A stretch of DNA of 64,000 nt from contig CP019636.1 in assembly GCA_002163975.1 (NCBI GenBank), forward strand, positions 2,703,001 to 2,767,000. The letters are read 5' to 3'. Source of the stretch: Nostocales cyanobacterium HT-58-2 (GTDB lineage Bacteria > Cyanobacteriota > Cyanobacteriia > Cyanobacteriales > Nostocaceae). The notes under the pieces are model-generated. The model worked only from the letters and a program-made list of their open reading frames with translations. It did no database searches and was not told the DNA's origin. The translations under genes and the position numbers were made by a program. Below, one piece after another: positions 37,047-46,261 of the stretch (position 1 is its first letter; the number at the start of each line of letters is the position of its first letter).

Positions 37047-40000
37047 ATGATACAAATTCCCGCCAAACCAACAACACTACAGTTGATCAACGCCTTAGAG
37101 GAAGCACGTTCCAAACTAGAGGCTGTTCAGCAAGCAAAAGAAGAACCAATAGCCGTCATTGGCATGAGTTGTCGTTTTCCAGGTGCCAAAAACACAGAGT
37201 CTTTTTGGCATCTGCTCTCGAATGGCGTGGATGCGATTCGGGAAGTCCCTGCCAACCGATGGCAGATTGATGCCTGTTACGATCCCAATCCAGACGCTCC
37301 AGGAAAGATGTATAGCCGTTATGGCGGCTTTTTATCCGAAGTGGATAAATTTGATGCTCACTTCTTTGGGATCTCACCTCGGGAAGCAATGTCCCTTGAC
37401 CCGCAACAGCGTCTGCTATTGGAAGTAAGTTTTGAAGCCTTAGAAAATGGCGGTCAGTCATCAGAAAAGCTATTTGGCACTCCAACTGGCGTATTTATTG
37501 CCATCAGCACTTTTGACTATGCTATGCGCTTGTCGGAAGCGCGATCGCAAATCGATGCTCACCTGGGCACAGGCACCCTTTTGAGTCCAGCAGCAGGACG
37601 CTTGTCTTATAGTTTGGGGTTAAGAGGAGCAAGCATGGTGGTGGATACAGCTTGTTCTTCCTCACTCGTGGCGGTGCATCTAGCTGTCAACAGCTTGCGT
37701 AACAAAGAATCCGAGCTAGCATTAGTCGGCGGCGTGAACCTGCTGTTGGCACCAAGCCTCAGCATCAATTTCTCAAAAGCACGGATGCTTGCGCCTGATG
37801 GTCGTTGTAAAACCTTTGATGCGAGCGCCAATGGCTATGTTCGCAGCGAAGGTTGTGGCGTTGTTGTTTTGAAGCGCCTGAGTCAAGCCATCCGCGATGG
37901 CGACAACATCTTAGCATTAATTCGAGGTTCCGCCATCAATCAGGATGGGGCTAGTGGCGGTCTGACAGTACCTAGCGGTCCTTCTCAGGAAGCGGTAGTC
38001 CGGCAAGCACTGAAAAATGCAGGTGTCAAACCGAAGGAAGTTAGTTATATTGAAGCTCATGGCACAGGCACTTCCTTGGGAGATCCAATTGAAGCAAATG
38101 CCTTGGGTAGCGTCTTTAGCGACAGGGAAGAACCCTTGCTCGTAGGCTCTGTTAAAACCAATATCGGACACCCAGAAGCAGCAGCTGGTGTCGCAGGTCT
38201 GATCAAAGTTATTCTCTGTCTGCAACATAAACAGATTCCGCCTCACCTGCACCTCAACAAACCTAACCCTTACATTCCTTGGGAGCAACTACCAATCAAA
38301 GTGCCCAACGAATTAATGCCGTGGTCAACAGTCAATCAACAACGGTTTGCTGGGGTTAGTTCCTTTGGGTTTAGCGGTACCAATGCTCATGTCGTCCTGT
38401 CGGAAGCACCAGCAGTCACACCAAAAACTGAACCAGAAACTTGGAAGCGCCCACTACATCTACTCACCCTCAGTGCCAAAACCAAACCTGCGCTCGAGCA
38501 GATGGTTCACAACTACTCACAACACTTAGCCACTCATCCTAACTTAGAGTGGGCAGATGTGTGTTACACCACTAATACTCGACGCACCCATTTCCAGGAA
38601 CGCTTGGCTATACTTGCCGACTCAGTGTCTGTGGCACAGGAAAAGTTATTAGCTTATCAAGCTGGGGCGGAAGACAACCATGTGTTTTCAGGCAGCAAGA
38701 GCGAAAGTCAACCGCAAATCGCTTTTGTGTTCACAGGTCAAGGTTCTCAGTATTTGGGAATGGGACGGGAGTTATACGCCACACAACCAACTTTCCGTCA
38801 AGCCCTAGACCGTTGTCAGGAAATTTTGCATGAAATTGGCAATCAGGAGCGCTCGCTGCTCTCTGTGCTGTACCAAAACGATGATATTTCACTCCTGGAG
38901 CAGACGGCTTATACCCAACCGACGCTGTTTGCCTTAGAGTATGCGCTAGCGCAGATGTGGAAATCCTGGGGCATAGAACCAACCGCAGTCATGGGTCATA
39001 GTGTCGGGGAATATGTAGCAGCAACTGTAGCGGGGATTTTCTCCTTAGAAGACGGCTTGAAACTGATTGCTGCCAGAGGACGGTTGATGCAAAAACTGTC
39101 GGGTAACGGAGAGATGGTATCTCTATTAGCTTCGGCAGCACAGGTAGCACAGGCAATCAAAGATAACGACTTAGTCAGTATCGCAGCGATCAACGGACCT
39201 GAAAGTACGGTCATTTCTGGCGAACGCGAAGCAGTCCGCACAGTTGTGGCAGAGTTAGAACAGAAGGGAATTAAAACTAAGCGGTTAAAGGTCTCCCATG
39301 CCTTCCATTCGGCTTTGATGCAACCAATGGTGGCGGAGTTTCGCCAAGTCGTGAAACAGGTGACATTTCACCAACCCAAACTCAACTTTATCTCCAATGT
39401 CACTGGAGCACAGGAGCGGGTTTTACCGACTAACCCAGAATATTGGGTTGAGCACGTACTCAAACCAGTGAGATTTGCCTCAGGAATGGAGGCATTGCAT
39501 AGACAAGGGGTAGAGATATTTGTAGAGATGGGACCTGCGCCAATTTTGCTGGGGATGGGACGGCAATGTCTGCCATCTGATTATGGAACATGGCTGCCGA
39601 CACTACACCCAGAGCAAAGTGATTGGCAAGGGCTGCTGCAGGCGTTGGGGCAATTATATGTACGAGGAGTGGCGGTTGATTGGGCGGCATTCCATCGTGA
39701 CTATGCCCACCGCCAAGTTGACGTGCCAACTTATCCTTGGCAGCGAGAGCGCTATTGGATAGAAGTTGCACAAACACAACCCCTGCGCGAATCCGGAACA
39801 CAGAATGGGCACCATCCTCTGCTGGGGCAACGAATTCGTAGCGCCGCGCTGAAAAATCAACAGATCGTCTTTGAAAGTCAAATCAGCGCTGATTTCCCTG
39901 CATATTTAGCAGATCATCGTCTGTATGAGAAAGTCATTTATCCCACGGCAGCCTACGTGGAGATGGTTTTAGCAGCAGGAGCGCAAATATTTGCACCCGG

Positions 40001-42662
40001 GATGGGGGACAATCACCCGCCATTGGTGGTGGAAGAATTTCTCATTGAGCAGCCGCTAGTTTTGGATGCTACAGAAGCAACCCCAGTGCAATTAGTTTTA
40101 ACTCCCAATGAATCAGGCTATGATTTTGCGATTTTCAGCCGCAAGAACTCAGATAATTTTGATGACCATGAAACTTGGACTCGCCATGTCCAAGGTTATC
40201 TTTTGACTGGAGAAGTTCCGGCGGCAAAAGCCCCACTAGATTTAATTGCCCTGAAACAAAAAATTAACCAAGAAATTGAAGTCGAGAGCTATTACCAAAA
40301 ATTCCGCGACGTGGGAGTAGAGTATGGACCATACTTCCAAGTAATTGAGAAGTTGTGGTGTTCTCAGGGTGACTCTGTAGAAGTACTCGGTAAGATTAAA
40401 TTACCTGAGATGGTAGAGAGTAACACAAAGGACAGCTTACATCCGCTCTTGTTAGATGGTTGCTTGCAGCTTTTGGCAGCCGCTCTTGAAGATAGTCCTG
40501 ATAGTGAGACAAAGACTTATTTTTTAGTCGTCTTAGAGCGTCTAAATTTCTTCACTCAGCCCGGCACAAGTATTTGGTGTCATATTCATCAGTCAAGTCA
40601 TCAAAGCTCCAGTTTACTCTCCTCTTTCGATATACATTTGGTCGATGAGAACGGAATAGCAGTGGCTGAACTGATTAACTTACAGGTGCGCCGCGCCAAT
40701 CAAACTGCTCTGCTAGCCAATCAAACAGATGATTGGTTATACAGAATTGCTTGGGAAGTAAAGCCGCATATTTCTGCAAAAAGCTCGTCATTTGCCACGA
40801 CGGATAACAAAAAGTCTAAAGCAGGTAGTTGGCTAATCTTTAGCGATGGGGGAGAAGTAAGCAGCTCCTTAGCCGACCTTCTCAACAAGCAGGGCGAACA
40901 CTGTATTTTCGTTTCACAAGGATCGTCTTTTTCTGTATTAAATGACGATCGCTATCAGATTAACCCTGCTGAGCCAAAAGACTTCCAGAACCTACTTTCC
41001 GCAATAGTTAAGAAAGAGCAGTCAGTTTGCCGTGGCATAGTTTACTTATGGGGTTTTGATAGAAAGCTGGAAATGTCAGATGTGCCAACAACAGCACTGG
41101 ATTTATGTACTAATGTGTTGTATTTGGTTCAAGCATTATCTAAAATTCCCCCTCATCACTGGGGGAAAAAGATACCTCGTTTATGCCTGGTCACCCGTGA
41201 TGCCCAAGCAGTGACAAAAACCTCCTTACAAGTACAACAATCGCCGTTATGGGGTTTAGCCCGCGTGATTGTTTTAGAAAATCCTGAACTAGAAACTGTC
41301 TGTATAGATCTTTCCTCGCACCAAGTTAATGAAATCGAAATGCTGCTCGAAGAAATCCTCTTCCCAGAGCAGGAAGAGCAAGTGGCTTTTCGGGATGGAG
41401 AGCGTTATGTTGCTCGATTGAAACATGCTGATGCTAAAACTATCAGCCACTCAGCAAAAATTGATTCATCAGGCAGTTATTTAATAACTGGTGGCTTAGG
41501 AGCATTGGGACTTCAAGTGGCAAATTCCCTTGTGGAACAAGGGGCGCGCCACCTGCTGCTAGTGGGACGACAAGGGGCAGTATCGCCAGAAGCACAAGCA
41601 GGAGTCAAGCAGCTAGAAAACAAAGGGGCGTTGGTGAAGATTGTCAAAACTGATATTTCCCAACCTGATAGTGTAGCGACGCTCATTGCCGAGACTGATA
41701 TACCTTTGCGAGGGGTAGTTCATGTTGCAGGTGTTCTAGATGATGGGATGCTCAGGGATCAAACTCAAGAACGTTTCTCAAAAGTGATGGCTCCCAAGGT
41801 TCAAGGTGCTTGGAACTTGCACCAACTGACCAAAGAAATGCCATTGGATTTCTTTGTCTGCTTTTCCTCTATGACCTCAGTTCTGGGCGCACTAGGTCAA
41901 GGAAATTATGCTGCTGCCAATGCCTTTATGGATGCACTCTGTCATCATCGGCACGCATTGGGATTACCTGGTGTCAGCATCAACTGGGGACCTTGGGCTA
42001 CCTCTGGGATGGCGACTCGACTGGATGCAAATCTGCAAAGTCGTTGGGATGCAATGGGCTTTGGAATGATTTCGCCTAGTCAAGGAATGCATCTATTTGC
42101 TAATTTATTGAACGGCAAAGCACCCCAAGTTGGCGCGATGCCAATAAACTGGTCGAAGTATACAGTTGAAAGCACTTTCTTAACTGACTTCCACAAACCT
42201 AAGGAGCAAAAGAAAGAGCAAGAGAAAACTTCACTTAATTTCCTGGAAACAGTCAAGGCAGCTGAAAAAGATCAACGCCAGGCACTTTTAGTGGCTCACG
42301 TCCAATCTCAAGTATCTAAAGTCTTGGGCTACCAGAAAGAGCGAGTATTCTCTGTTTCAGAAGGGTTTTTCGACCTAGGAATGAGTTCTCTGACATCTGT
42401 AGAGTTGAGAAATAATTTGCAAAATAGCTTAGGCTGTCGTTTGCCTGCTACGCTGACTTTTGACTATCCAACAGTTAAAAAGTTGGTTGATTATCTGATG
42501 GCAGAGTTCCTAGAAGAGGCTGATGAAGACGAGGAATTATCCGAACAGTCCTTCCAAATAGATAACAAAGCACTCAAATTCGAGCCACTAGCAGAAAATG
42601 ATGATGCCGAAGAAATTGCCAAACAATTTGCAGAACAACTAGGCATACAATGGGCTAACTAG
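37047..42662 (+). CDS. anaF: Type I PKS, KS-AT-DH-KR-ACP, AnaF-like
   Basis: 1871 residues, one beta-hydroxy-dehydrating module. A short N-terminal helix (about 10-30) may dock to the previous PKS. KS with Cys203 in VDTACSS; AT with Ser652 in GHSVGEY and HAFHS (malonyl); DH with His957 but HRLYEKVIYP, Glu where the HxxxGxxxxP motif normally has Gly, and Asp in LLDGCLQ; KR with GGLGALGLQVA and SMTSVLGALGQGNYAAAN; ACP with Ser1781 in LGMSSLTSVE, where the residue before the phosphopantetheine Ser is Ser instead of Asp. No ER, so an alpha,beta-unsaturated thioester is expected. The AT region is nearly identical at DNA level to that of the next PKS. Confidence 0.92.
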   Translation: MIQIPAKPTTLQLINALEEARSKLEAVQQAKEEPIAVIGMSCRFPGAKNTESFWHLLSNGVDAIREVPANRWQIDACYDPNPDAPGKMYSRYGGFLSEVDKFDAHFFGISPREAMSLDPQQRLLLEVSFEALENGGQSSEKLFGTPTGVFIAISTFDYAMRLSEARSQIDAHLGTGTLLSPAAGRLSYSLGLRGASMVVDTACSSSLVAVHLAVNSLRNKESELALVGGVNLLLAPSLSINFSKARMLAPDGRCKTFDASANGYVRSEGCGVVVLKRLSQAIRDGDNILALIRGSAINQDGASGGLTVPSGPSQEAVVRQALKNAGVKPKEVSYIEAHGTGTSLGDPIEANALGSVFSDREEPLLVGSVKTNIGHPEAAAGVAGLIKVILCLQHKQIPPHLHLNKPNPYIPWEQLPIKVPNELMPWSTVNQQRFAGVSSFGFSGTNAHVVLSEAPAVTPKTEPETWKRPLHLLTLSAKTKPALEQMVHNYSQHLATHPNLEWADVCYTTNTRRTHFQERLAILADSVSVAQEKLLAYQAGAEDNHVFSGSKSESQPQIAFVFTGQGSQYLGMGRELYATQPTFRQALDRCQEILHEIGNQERSLLSVLYQNDDISLLEQTAYTQPTLFALEYALAQMWKSWGIEPTAVMGHSVGEYVAATVAGIFSLEDGLKLIAARGRLMQKLSGNGEMVSLLASAAQVAQAIKDNDLVSIAAINGPESTVISGEREAVRTVVAELEQKGIKTKRLKVSHAFHSALMQPMVAEFRQVVKQVTFHQPKLNFISNVTGAQERVLPTNPEYWVEHVLKPVRFASGMEALHRQGVEIFVEMGPAPILLGMGRQCLPSDYGTWLPTLHPEQSDWQGLLQALGQLYVRGVAVDWAAFHRDYAHRQVDVPTYPWQRERYWIEVAQTQPLRESGTQNGHHPLLGQRIRSAALKNQQIVFESQISADFPAYLADHRLYEKVIYPTAAYVEMVLAAGAQIFAPGMGDNHPPLVVEEFLIEQPLVLDATEATPVQLVLTPNESGYDFAIFSRKNSDNFDDHETWTRHVQGYLLTGEVPAAKAPLDLIALKQKINQEIEVESYYQKFRDVGVEYGPYFQVIEKLWCSQGDSVEVLGKIKLPEMVESNTKDSLHPLLLDGCLQLLAAALEDSPDSETKTYFLVVLERLNFFTQPGTSIWCHIHQSSHQSSSLLSSFDIHLVDENGIAVAELINLQVRRANQTALLANQTDDWLYRIAWEVKPHISAKSSSFATTDNKKSKAGSWLIFSDGGEVSSSLADLLNKQGEHCIFVSQGSSFSVLNDDRYQINPAEPKDFQNLLSAIVKKEQSVCRGIVYLWGFDRKLEMSDVPTTALDLCTNVLYLVQALSKIPPHHWGKKIPRLCLVTRDAQAVTKTSLQVQQSPLWGLARVIVLENPELETVCIDLSSHQVNEIEMLLEEILFPEQEEQVAFRDGERYVARLKHADAKTISHSAKIDSSGSYLITGGLGALGLQVANSLVEQGARHLLLVGRQGAVSPEAQAGVKQLENKGALVKIVKTDISQPDSVATLIAETDIPLRGVVHVAGVLDDGMLRDQTQERFSKVMAPKVQGAWNLHQLTKEMPLDFFVCFSSMTSVLGALGQGNYAAANAFMDALCHHRHALGLPGVSINWGPWATSGMATRLDANLQSRWDAMGFGMISPSQGMHLFANLLNGKAPQVGAMPINWSKYTVESTFLTDFHKPKEQKKEQEKTSLNFLETVKAAEKDQRQALLVAHVQSQVSKVLGYQKERVFSVSEGFFDLGMSSLTSVELRNNLQNSLGCRLPATLTFDYPTVKKLVDYLMAEFLEEADEDEELSEQSFQIDNKALKFEPLAENDDAEEIAKQFAEQLGIQWAN
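38391..39793 (+). repeat. 1.4-kb near-identical AT block, copy 1
   Basis: This segment, from the end of the KS through the whole AT to its post-AT linker, matches 44241-45643 at a constant offset of 5850 with only about a dozen differences by eye, mostly synonymous. Similarity drops sharply on both sides. Confidence 0.92.
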
Positions 42663-42682
42663 TGAGTGCAAATTAATGAGAT

Positions 42683-42814
42683 CTGATTTGTAAAGTCGTC
42701 TGAAAGTATTACAGATGTGAATTTTCTGAGAAATGACTTTGAGGAAAAGATCGATAGATCACAAACAAGCGAAGCAGAGAATTCAGAATGTTCAAAATTT
42801 GCTTTACAAATCAG
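42683..42814. repeat. Segment bounded by 13-bp inverted repeats (MITE-like)
   Basis: CTGATTTGTAAAG at 42683-42695 and its exact complement CTTTACAAATCAG at 42802-42814 bound 106 nt of non-coding DNA. It could be a miniature mobile element or a long-range stem. Confidence 0.5.
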
Positions 42815-42828
42815 TTCTTAATAACACT

Positions 42829-42876
42829 ATGTTCAATTGATGAAGGCAGAACAATTAGGCATATAATAGGTTAACC
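42829..42876 (+). repeat. Chimeric partial duplicate of PKS 2 end and PKS 3 start
   Basis: The first 20 nt (CTATGTTCAATTGATGAAGG) match 42902-42920 near the start of PKS 3; the following stretch (GCAGAACAATTAGGCATA...) matches 42630-42660, the last codons of PKS 2, with a few changes. A non-coding scar. Confidence 0.7.
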
Positions 42877-42878
42877 AA

Positions 42879-45800
42879 ATGAGCGATAATAACGAACAAC
42901 GCTATGTTCAATTGATGAAGGTAGCGTCACAAAAAATAGCTAGTTTACAAGCCGAAATTGAGCAATTAAAGCAGAAAGAACACGAGCCGATCGCCATTAT
43001 TGGTATGGGTTGTCGCTTGGGACATGCCGATAATCCCGAACAATATTGGGACATACTTTCAAATGGTGTAGATGCCATTCGAGAAGCCCCAGAGGGTCAT
43101 CATTCATATCTCGATCCATACTACGATCCAGAACCTGGGCTGCCGGGCAAGGTGTATATACGGCGTGCAGCGTTTCTCAACCAATCTCCCGCAGATTTTG
43201 ATGCCAGTTTTTTCGGGATTTCGCCTCGAGAGGCGGCGAGTTTAGATCCTCAGCATCGGCTGGTGATGGAAGTAGCTTGGGAAGCCTTAGAAGGCGCTGG
43301 ACTTGTGCCCGAAAATTTGGCAGGTAGCCAGACAGGCGTTTTTATTGGCATATGTGCCAATGATTACGTTTGGCAACTTGTCAAACAAGACCCTACGGAA
43401 ACAGATGTCTACATAGGTTCGGGAAATGCGTATAGCCCAGTGGCAGGTCGCCTTTCTTACTTCTTCGATTTTACGGGTCCTTGTCTAGCTGTTGATACGG
43501 GCTGTGCTTCTTCATTGGCTGCCATTCACTTGGCAGTTACCAACTTGCGAAGGGGAGATTGTAACCTGGCGTTGGCTGGAGGCGTACAGCGATACGTCTC
43601 GCCTGAATACTGGCTCAACCTTTGTAAATCCCGAATGTTGTCTCCAGATGGTCGTTGCAAAACTTTTGCGGCAGGAGCAGATGGTTATGCTCGTGGTGAA
43701 GGGTGTGGCATAGTCGTTCTCAAACGTCTTTCAGATGCACAAGCTGATGGCGACAATATTCTAGCCTTAATTAGAGGCAGTGCTCATGGGCAAGATGGAC
43801 GAACAAGCGGTCTAACCGTACCCAGTGGTTCTTCTCAGCAAGGTGTGATTCGCAGAGCGCTAGCCAATGCAGGTATCAAGCCGAAAGAAGTCAATTATAT
43901 TGAGGCTCATGGCACAGGCACTTCCTTGGGAGATCCAATTGAAGCAAATGCTCTGATAAATGTCTTTCGCCAAAGAGAAGAACCTCTGATCTTAGGTTCT
44001 GCAAAAACTAATATCGGACACTTGGAAGGAGCAGCTGGTGTCGCAGGTCTGATCAAAATCGTTCTCTCCTTACAAAATGAGCTGATTCCACCTCACCTAC
44101 ACTTCAAAGAGCCTAGCCCTTATATTGCGTGGGATCGGATGCCAATAAAAGTGCCAACTGAAGCGATACCCTGGCCAGCAACGGATAAAACTAGGTTTGC
44201 TGGGGTTAGCTCCTTTGGGTTTACGGGCATCAATGTCCATGTCGTCCTGTCGGAAGCACCAGCAGTCACACCAAAAACTGAACCAGAAACTTGGAAGCGC
44301 CCACTACATCTACTCACCCTCAGTGCCAAAACCAAACCTGCGCTCGAGCAGATGGTTCACAACTACTCACAACACTTAGCCACTCATCCTAACTTAGAGT
44401 GGGCAGATGTGTGTTACACCACTAATACTCGACGCACCCATTTCCAGGAACGCTTGGCTATACTTGCCGACTCAGTGTCTGTGGCACAGGAAAAGTTATT
44501 AGCCTATCAAGCTGGGGCAGAAGACAACCATGTGTTTTCAGGCAGCAAGAGCGAAAGTCAACCGCAAATCGCTTTTGTGTTCACAGGTCAAGGTTCTCAG
44601 TATTTGGGAATGGGACGGGAGTTATACGCCACACAACCAACTTTCCGTCAAGCCCTAGACCGTTGTCAGGAAATTTTGCATGAAATTGGCAATCAGGAGC
44701 ACTCGCTGCTCTCTGTGCTGTACCAAAACGATGATATTTCACTCCTGGAGCAGACGGCTTATACCCAACCGACGCTGTTTGCCTTAGAGTACGCGCTAGC
44801 GCAGATGTGGAAATCCTGGGGCATAGAACCAACCGCAGTCATGGGTCATAGTGTCGGGGAATATGTAGCAGCAACTGTAGCGGGGATTTTCTCCTTAGAA
44901 GACGGCTTGAAACTGATTGCTGCCAGAGGACGGTTAATGCAAAAACTGTCGGGTAACGGAGAGATGGTATCTCTGTTAGCTTCAGCAGCACAGGTAGCAG
45001 AGGCAATCAAAGATAACGACTTAGTCAGTATCGCAGCGATCAACGGACCTGAAAGTACGGTCATTTCTGGCGAACGGGAAGCAGTCCGCACAGTCGTGGC
45101 AGAGTTAGAACAGAAGGGAATTAAAACTAAGCGGTTAAAGGTTTCCCATGCCTTCCATTCAGCTTTGATGCAACCAATGGTGGCGGAGTTTCGCCAAGTC
45201 GTGAAACAGGTGACATTTCACCAACCCAAACTCAACTTTATCTCCAATGTCACTGGAGCACAGGAGCGGGTTTTACCGACTAACCCAGAATATTGGGTTG
45301 AGCACGTACTCAAACCAGTGAGATTTGCCTCAGGAATGGAGGCATTGCATAGACAAGGGGTAGAGATATTTGTAGAGATGGGACCTGCGCCAATTTTGCT
45401 GGGGATGGGACGGCAATGTCTGCCATCTGATTATGGAACATGGCTGCCGACACTACACCCAGAGCAAAGCGATTGGCAAGGGCTGCTGCAGGCGTTGGGG
45501 CAATTATATGTACGAGGAGTGGCGGTTGATTGGGCGGCATTCCATCGTGACTATGCCCACCGCCAAGTTGACGTGCCAACTTATCCTTGGCAGCGAGAGC
45601 GCTATTGGATAGAAGTTGCACAAACACAACCCCTGCGCGAATCTGAGACACAGGCTGAGAATCGGGACTTTGTCGCCACTTTTGAAGAGTTGCAAGCTAA
45701 GCATGCTAGTTATAAACCGTTGCCCCAACAACCCGAAAAGAAAGACAAAGAAAAAACTTCACTCAACTTGGTCGAACAATTAAAGGCATCTGAAAAAGAG

Positions 45801-46067
45801 CAACGCAAAGAATTGTTAATTACCCATATTCAATCTCTATTGTCTGGGGTTTTGGGAGACAAACAAGAGAGGACATTCTCTCTATCACAAGGATTTTTCG
45901 ACTTAGGAATGGATTCTATGACATCAATAGAGCTAAGAAATCGCTTGCAAAACTCGATAGGCGTCTCATTGTCATCAACCTTATTTTATAAATATCCAAC
46001 AGTAGAAGCATTAGTTGGTTATTTGAGTCAGGATGTGCTTGCTACTGTTGTAAGCTTTGATGATTAA
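42879..46067 (+). CDS. anaG: Type I PKS, KS-AT-ACP, AnaG-like without methyltransferase
   Basis: 1062 residues. N-terminal coiled-coil docking helix (about 5-30), KS with Cys209 in VDTGCASS (Gly for the usual Ala), HGTGT and NIGHLEG, and an unusual end GINVHVV where KS domains normally have GTNAHVV; AT with Ser658 in GHSVGEY and HAFHS (malonyl); then a linker of about 80 residues and an ACP with Ser1013 in LGMDSMTSIE. No reductive domain, no C-methyltransferase and no thioesterase. It should add a last malonyl unit kept as beta-keto; hydrolysis and decarboxylation would give a methyl ketone as in anatoxin-a. As I recall, published AnaG proteins are longer and carry a methyltransferase domain. 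The AT block is a near copy of that in PKS 2. Confidence 0.9.
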   Translation: MSDNNEQRYVQLMKVASQKIASLQAEIEQLKQKEHEPIAIIGMGCRLGHADNPEQYWDILSNGVDAIREAPEGHHSYLDPYYDPEPGLPGKVYIRRAAFLNQSPADFDASFFGISPREAASLDPQHRLVMEVAWEALEGAGLVPENLAGSQTGVFIGICANDYVWQLVKQDPTETDVYIGSGNAYSPVAGRLSYFFDFTGPCLAVDTGCASSLAAIHLAVTNLRRGDCNLALAGGVQRYVSPEYWLNLCKSRMLSPDGRCKTFAAGADGYARGEGCGIVVLKRLSDAQADGDNILALIRGSAHGQDGRTSGLTVPSGSSQQGVIRRALANAGIKPKEVNYIEAHGTGTSLGDPIEANALINVFRQREEPLILGSAKTNIGHLEGAAGVAGLIKIVLSLQNELIPPHLHFKEPSPYIAWDRMPIKVPTEAIPWPATDKTRFAGVSSFGFTGINVHVVLSEAPAVTPKTEPETWKRPLHLLTLSAKTKPALEQMVHNYSQHLATHPNLEWADVCYTTNTRRTHFQERLAILADSVSVAQEKLLAYQAGAEDNHVFSGSKSESQPQIAFVFTGQGSQYLGMGRELYATQPTFRQALDRCQEILHEIGNQEHSLLSVLYQNDDISLLEQTAYTQPTLFALEYALAQMWKSWGIEPTAVMGHSVGEYVAATVAGIFSLEDGLKLIAARGRLMQKLSGNGEMVSLLASAAQVAEAIKDNDLVSIAAINGPESTVISGEREAVRTVVAELEQKGIKTKRLKVSHAFHSALMQPMVAEFRQVVKQVTFHQPKLNFISNVTGAQERVLPTNPEYWVEHVLKPVRFASGMEALHRQGVEIFVEMGPAPILLGMGRQCLPSDYGTWLPTLHPEQSDWQGLLQALGQLYVRGVAVDWAAFHRDYAHRQVDVPTYPWQRERYWIEVAQTQPLRESETQAENRDFVATFEELQAKHASYKPLPQQPEKKDKEKTSLNLVEQLKASEKEQRKELLITHIQSLLSGVLGDKQERTFSLSQGFFDLGMDSMTSIELRNRLQNSIGVSLSSTLFYKYPTVEALVGYLSQDVLATVVSFDD
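44241..45643 (+). repeat. 1.4-kb near-identical AT block, copy 2
   Basis: Second copy of the 38391-39793 block. It ends within the post-AT linker, at the point where a methyltransferase domain would begin in known AnaG proteins. Confidence 0.92.
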
Positions 46068-46077
46068 TAGGAGTGAA

Positions 46078-46112
46078 ACTCCTCCCCGGACTCGCCTCCG
46101 GGGCATTGTCAA
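46078..46112 (+). terminator. GC-rich hairpin after the third PKS
   Basis: CCCCGGA, short loop, TCCGGGG, preceded by GGAGTGAAACTCC, about 10 nt after the PKS stop. No long T run follows. Its form and the trailing TTGTCAA also resemble the right end of IS200/IS605 elements seen elsewhere in the window, so it may be an IS scar acting as a terminator. Confidence 0.45.
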
Positions 46113-46128
46113 GCTTAGGGAATGAACA

Positions 46129-46224
46129 TTACTTAGCCGCAGCGGTGTAGGCGGGGAAATCTGTGTAACCTTCAGCTCCAAACGCATACCAGGTAGACAT
46201 GTCTGCCATTGGATTCAGTATTAA
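46129..46224 (-). pseudogene. C-terminal remnant of an Old Yellow Enzyme-type alkene reductase
   Basis: On the minus strand about 28 codons before TAA (46129-46131) read MADMSTWYAFGAEGYTDFPA and a short Ala-rich end. The GAEGYTDFPA element is characteristic of the C-terminus of NemA/OYE-family flavin alkene reductases. Nothing upstream continues the gene. It is a scar between the last PKS and the thioesterase, on the opposite strand. Confidence 0.55.
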
Positions 46225-46261
46225 TTAGAAACAAATTTGTTTCCTCAGGTAATATTTTTCT

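Larger units (their letters stand above)
42663..42878. other. Spacer between PKS 2 and PKS 3 with recombination scars
   Basis: 216 nt. Holds a 132-bp segment bounded by a perfect 13-bp inverted repeat (42683-42814) and, right after it, a short chimera of the end of PKS 2 and the start of PKS 3 (42829-42876). Confidence 0.7.
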
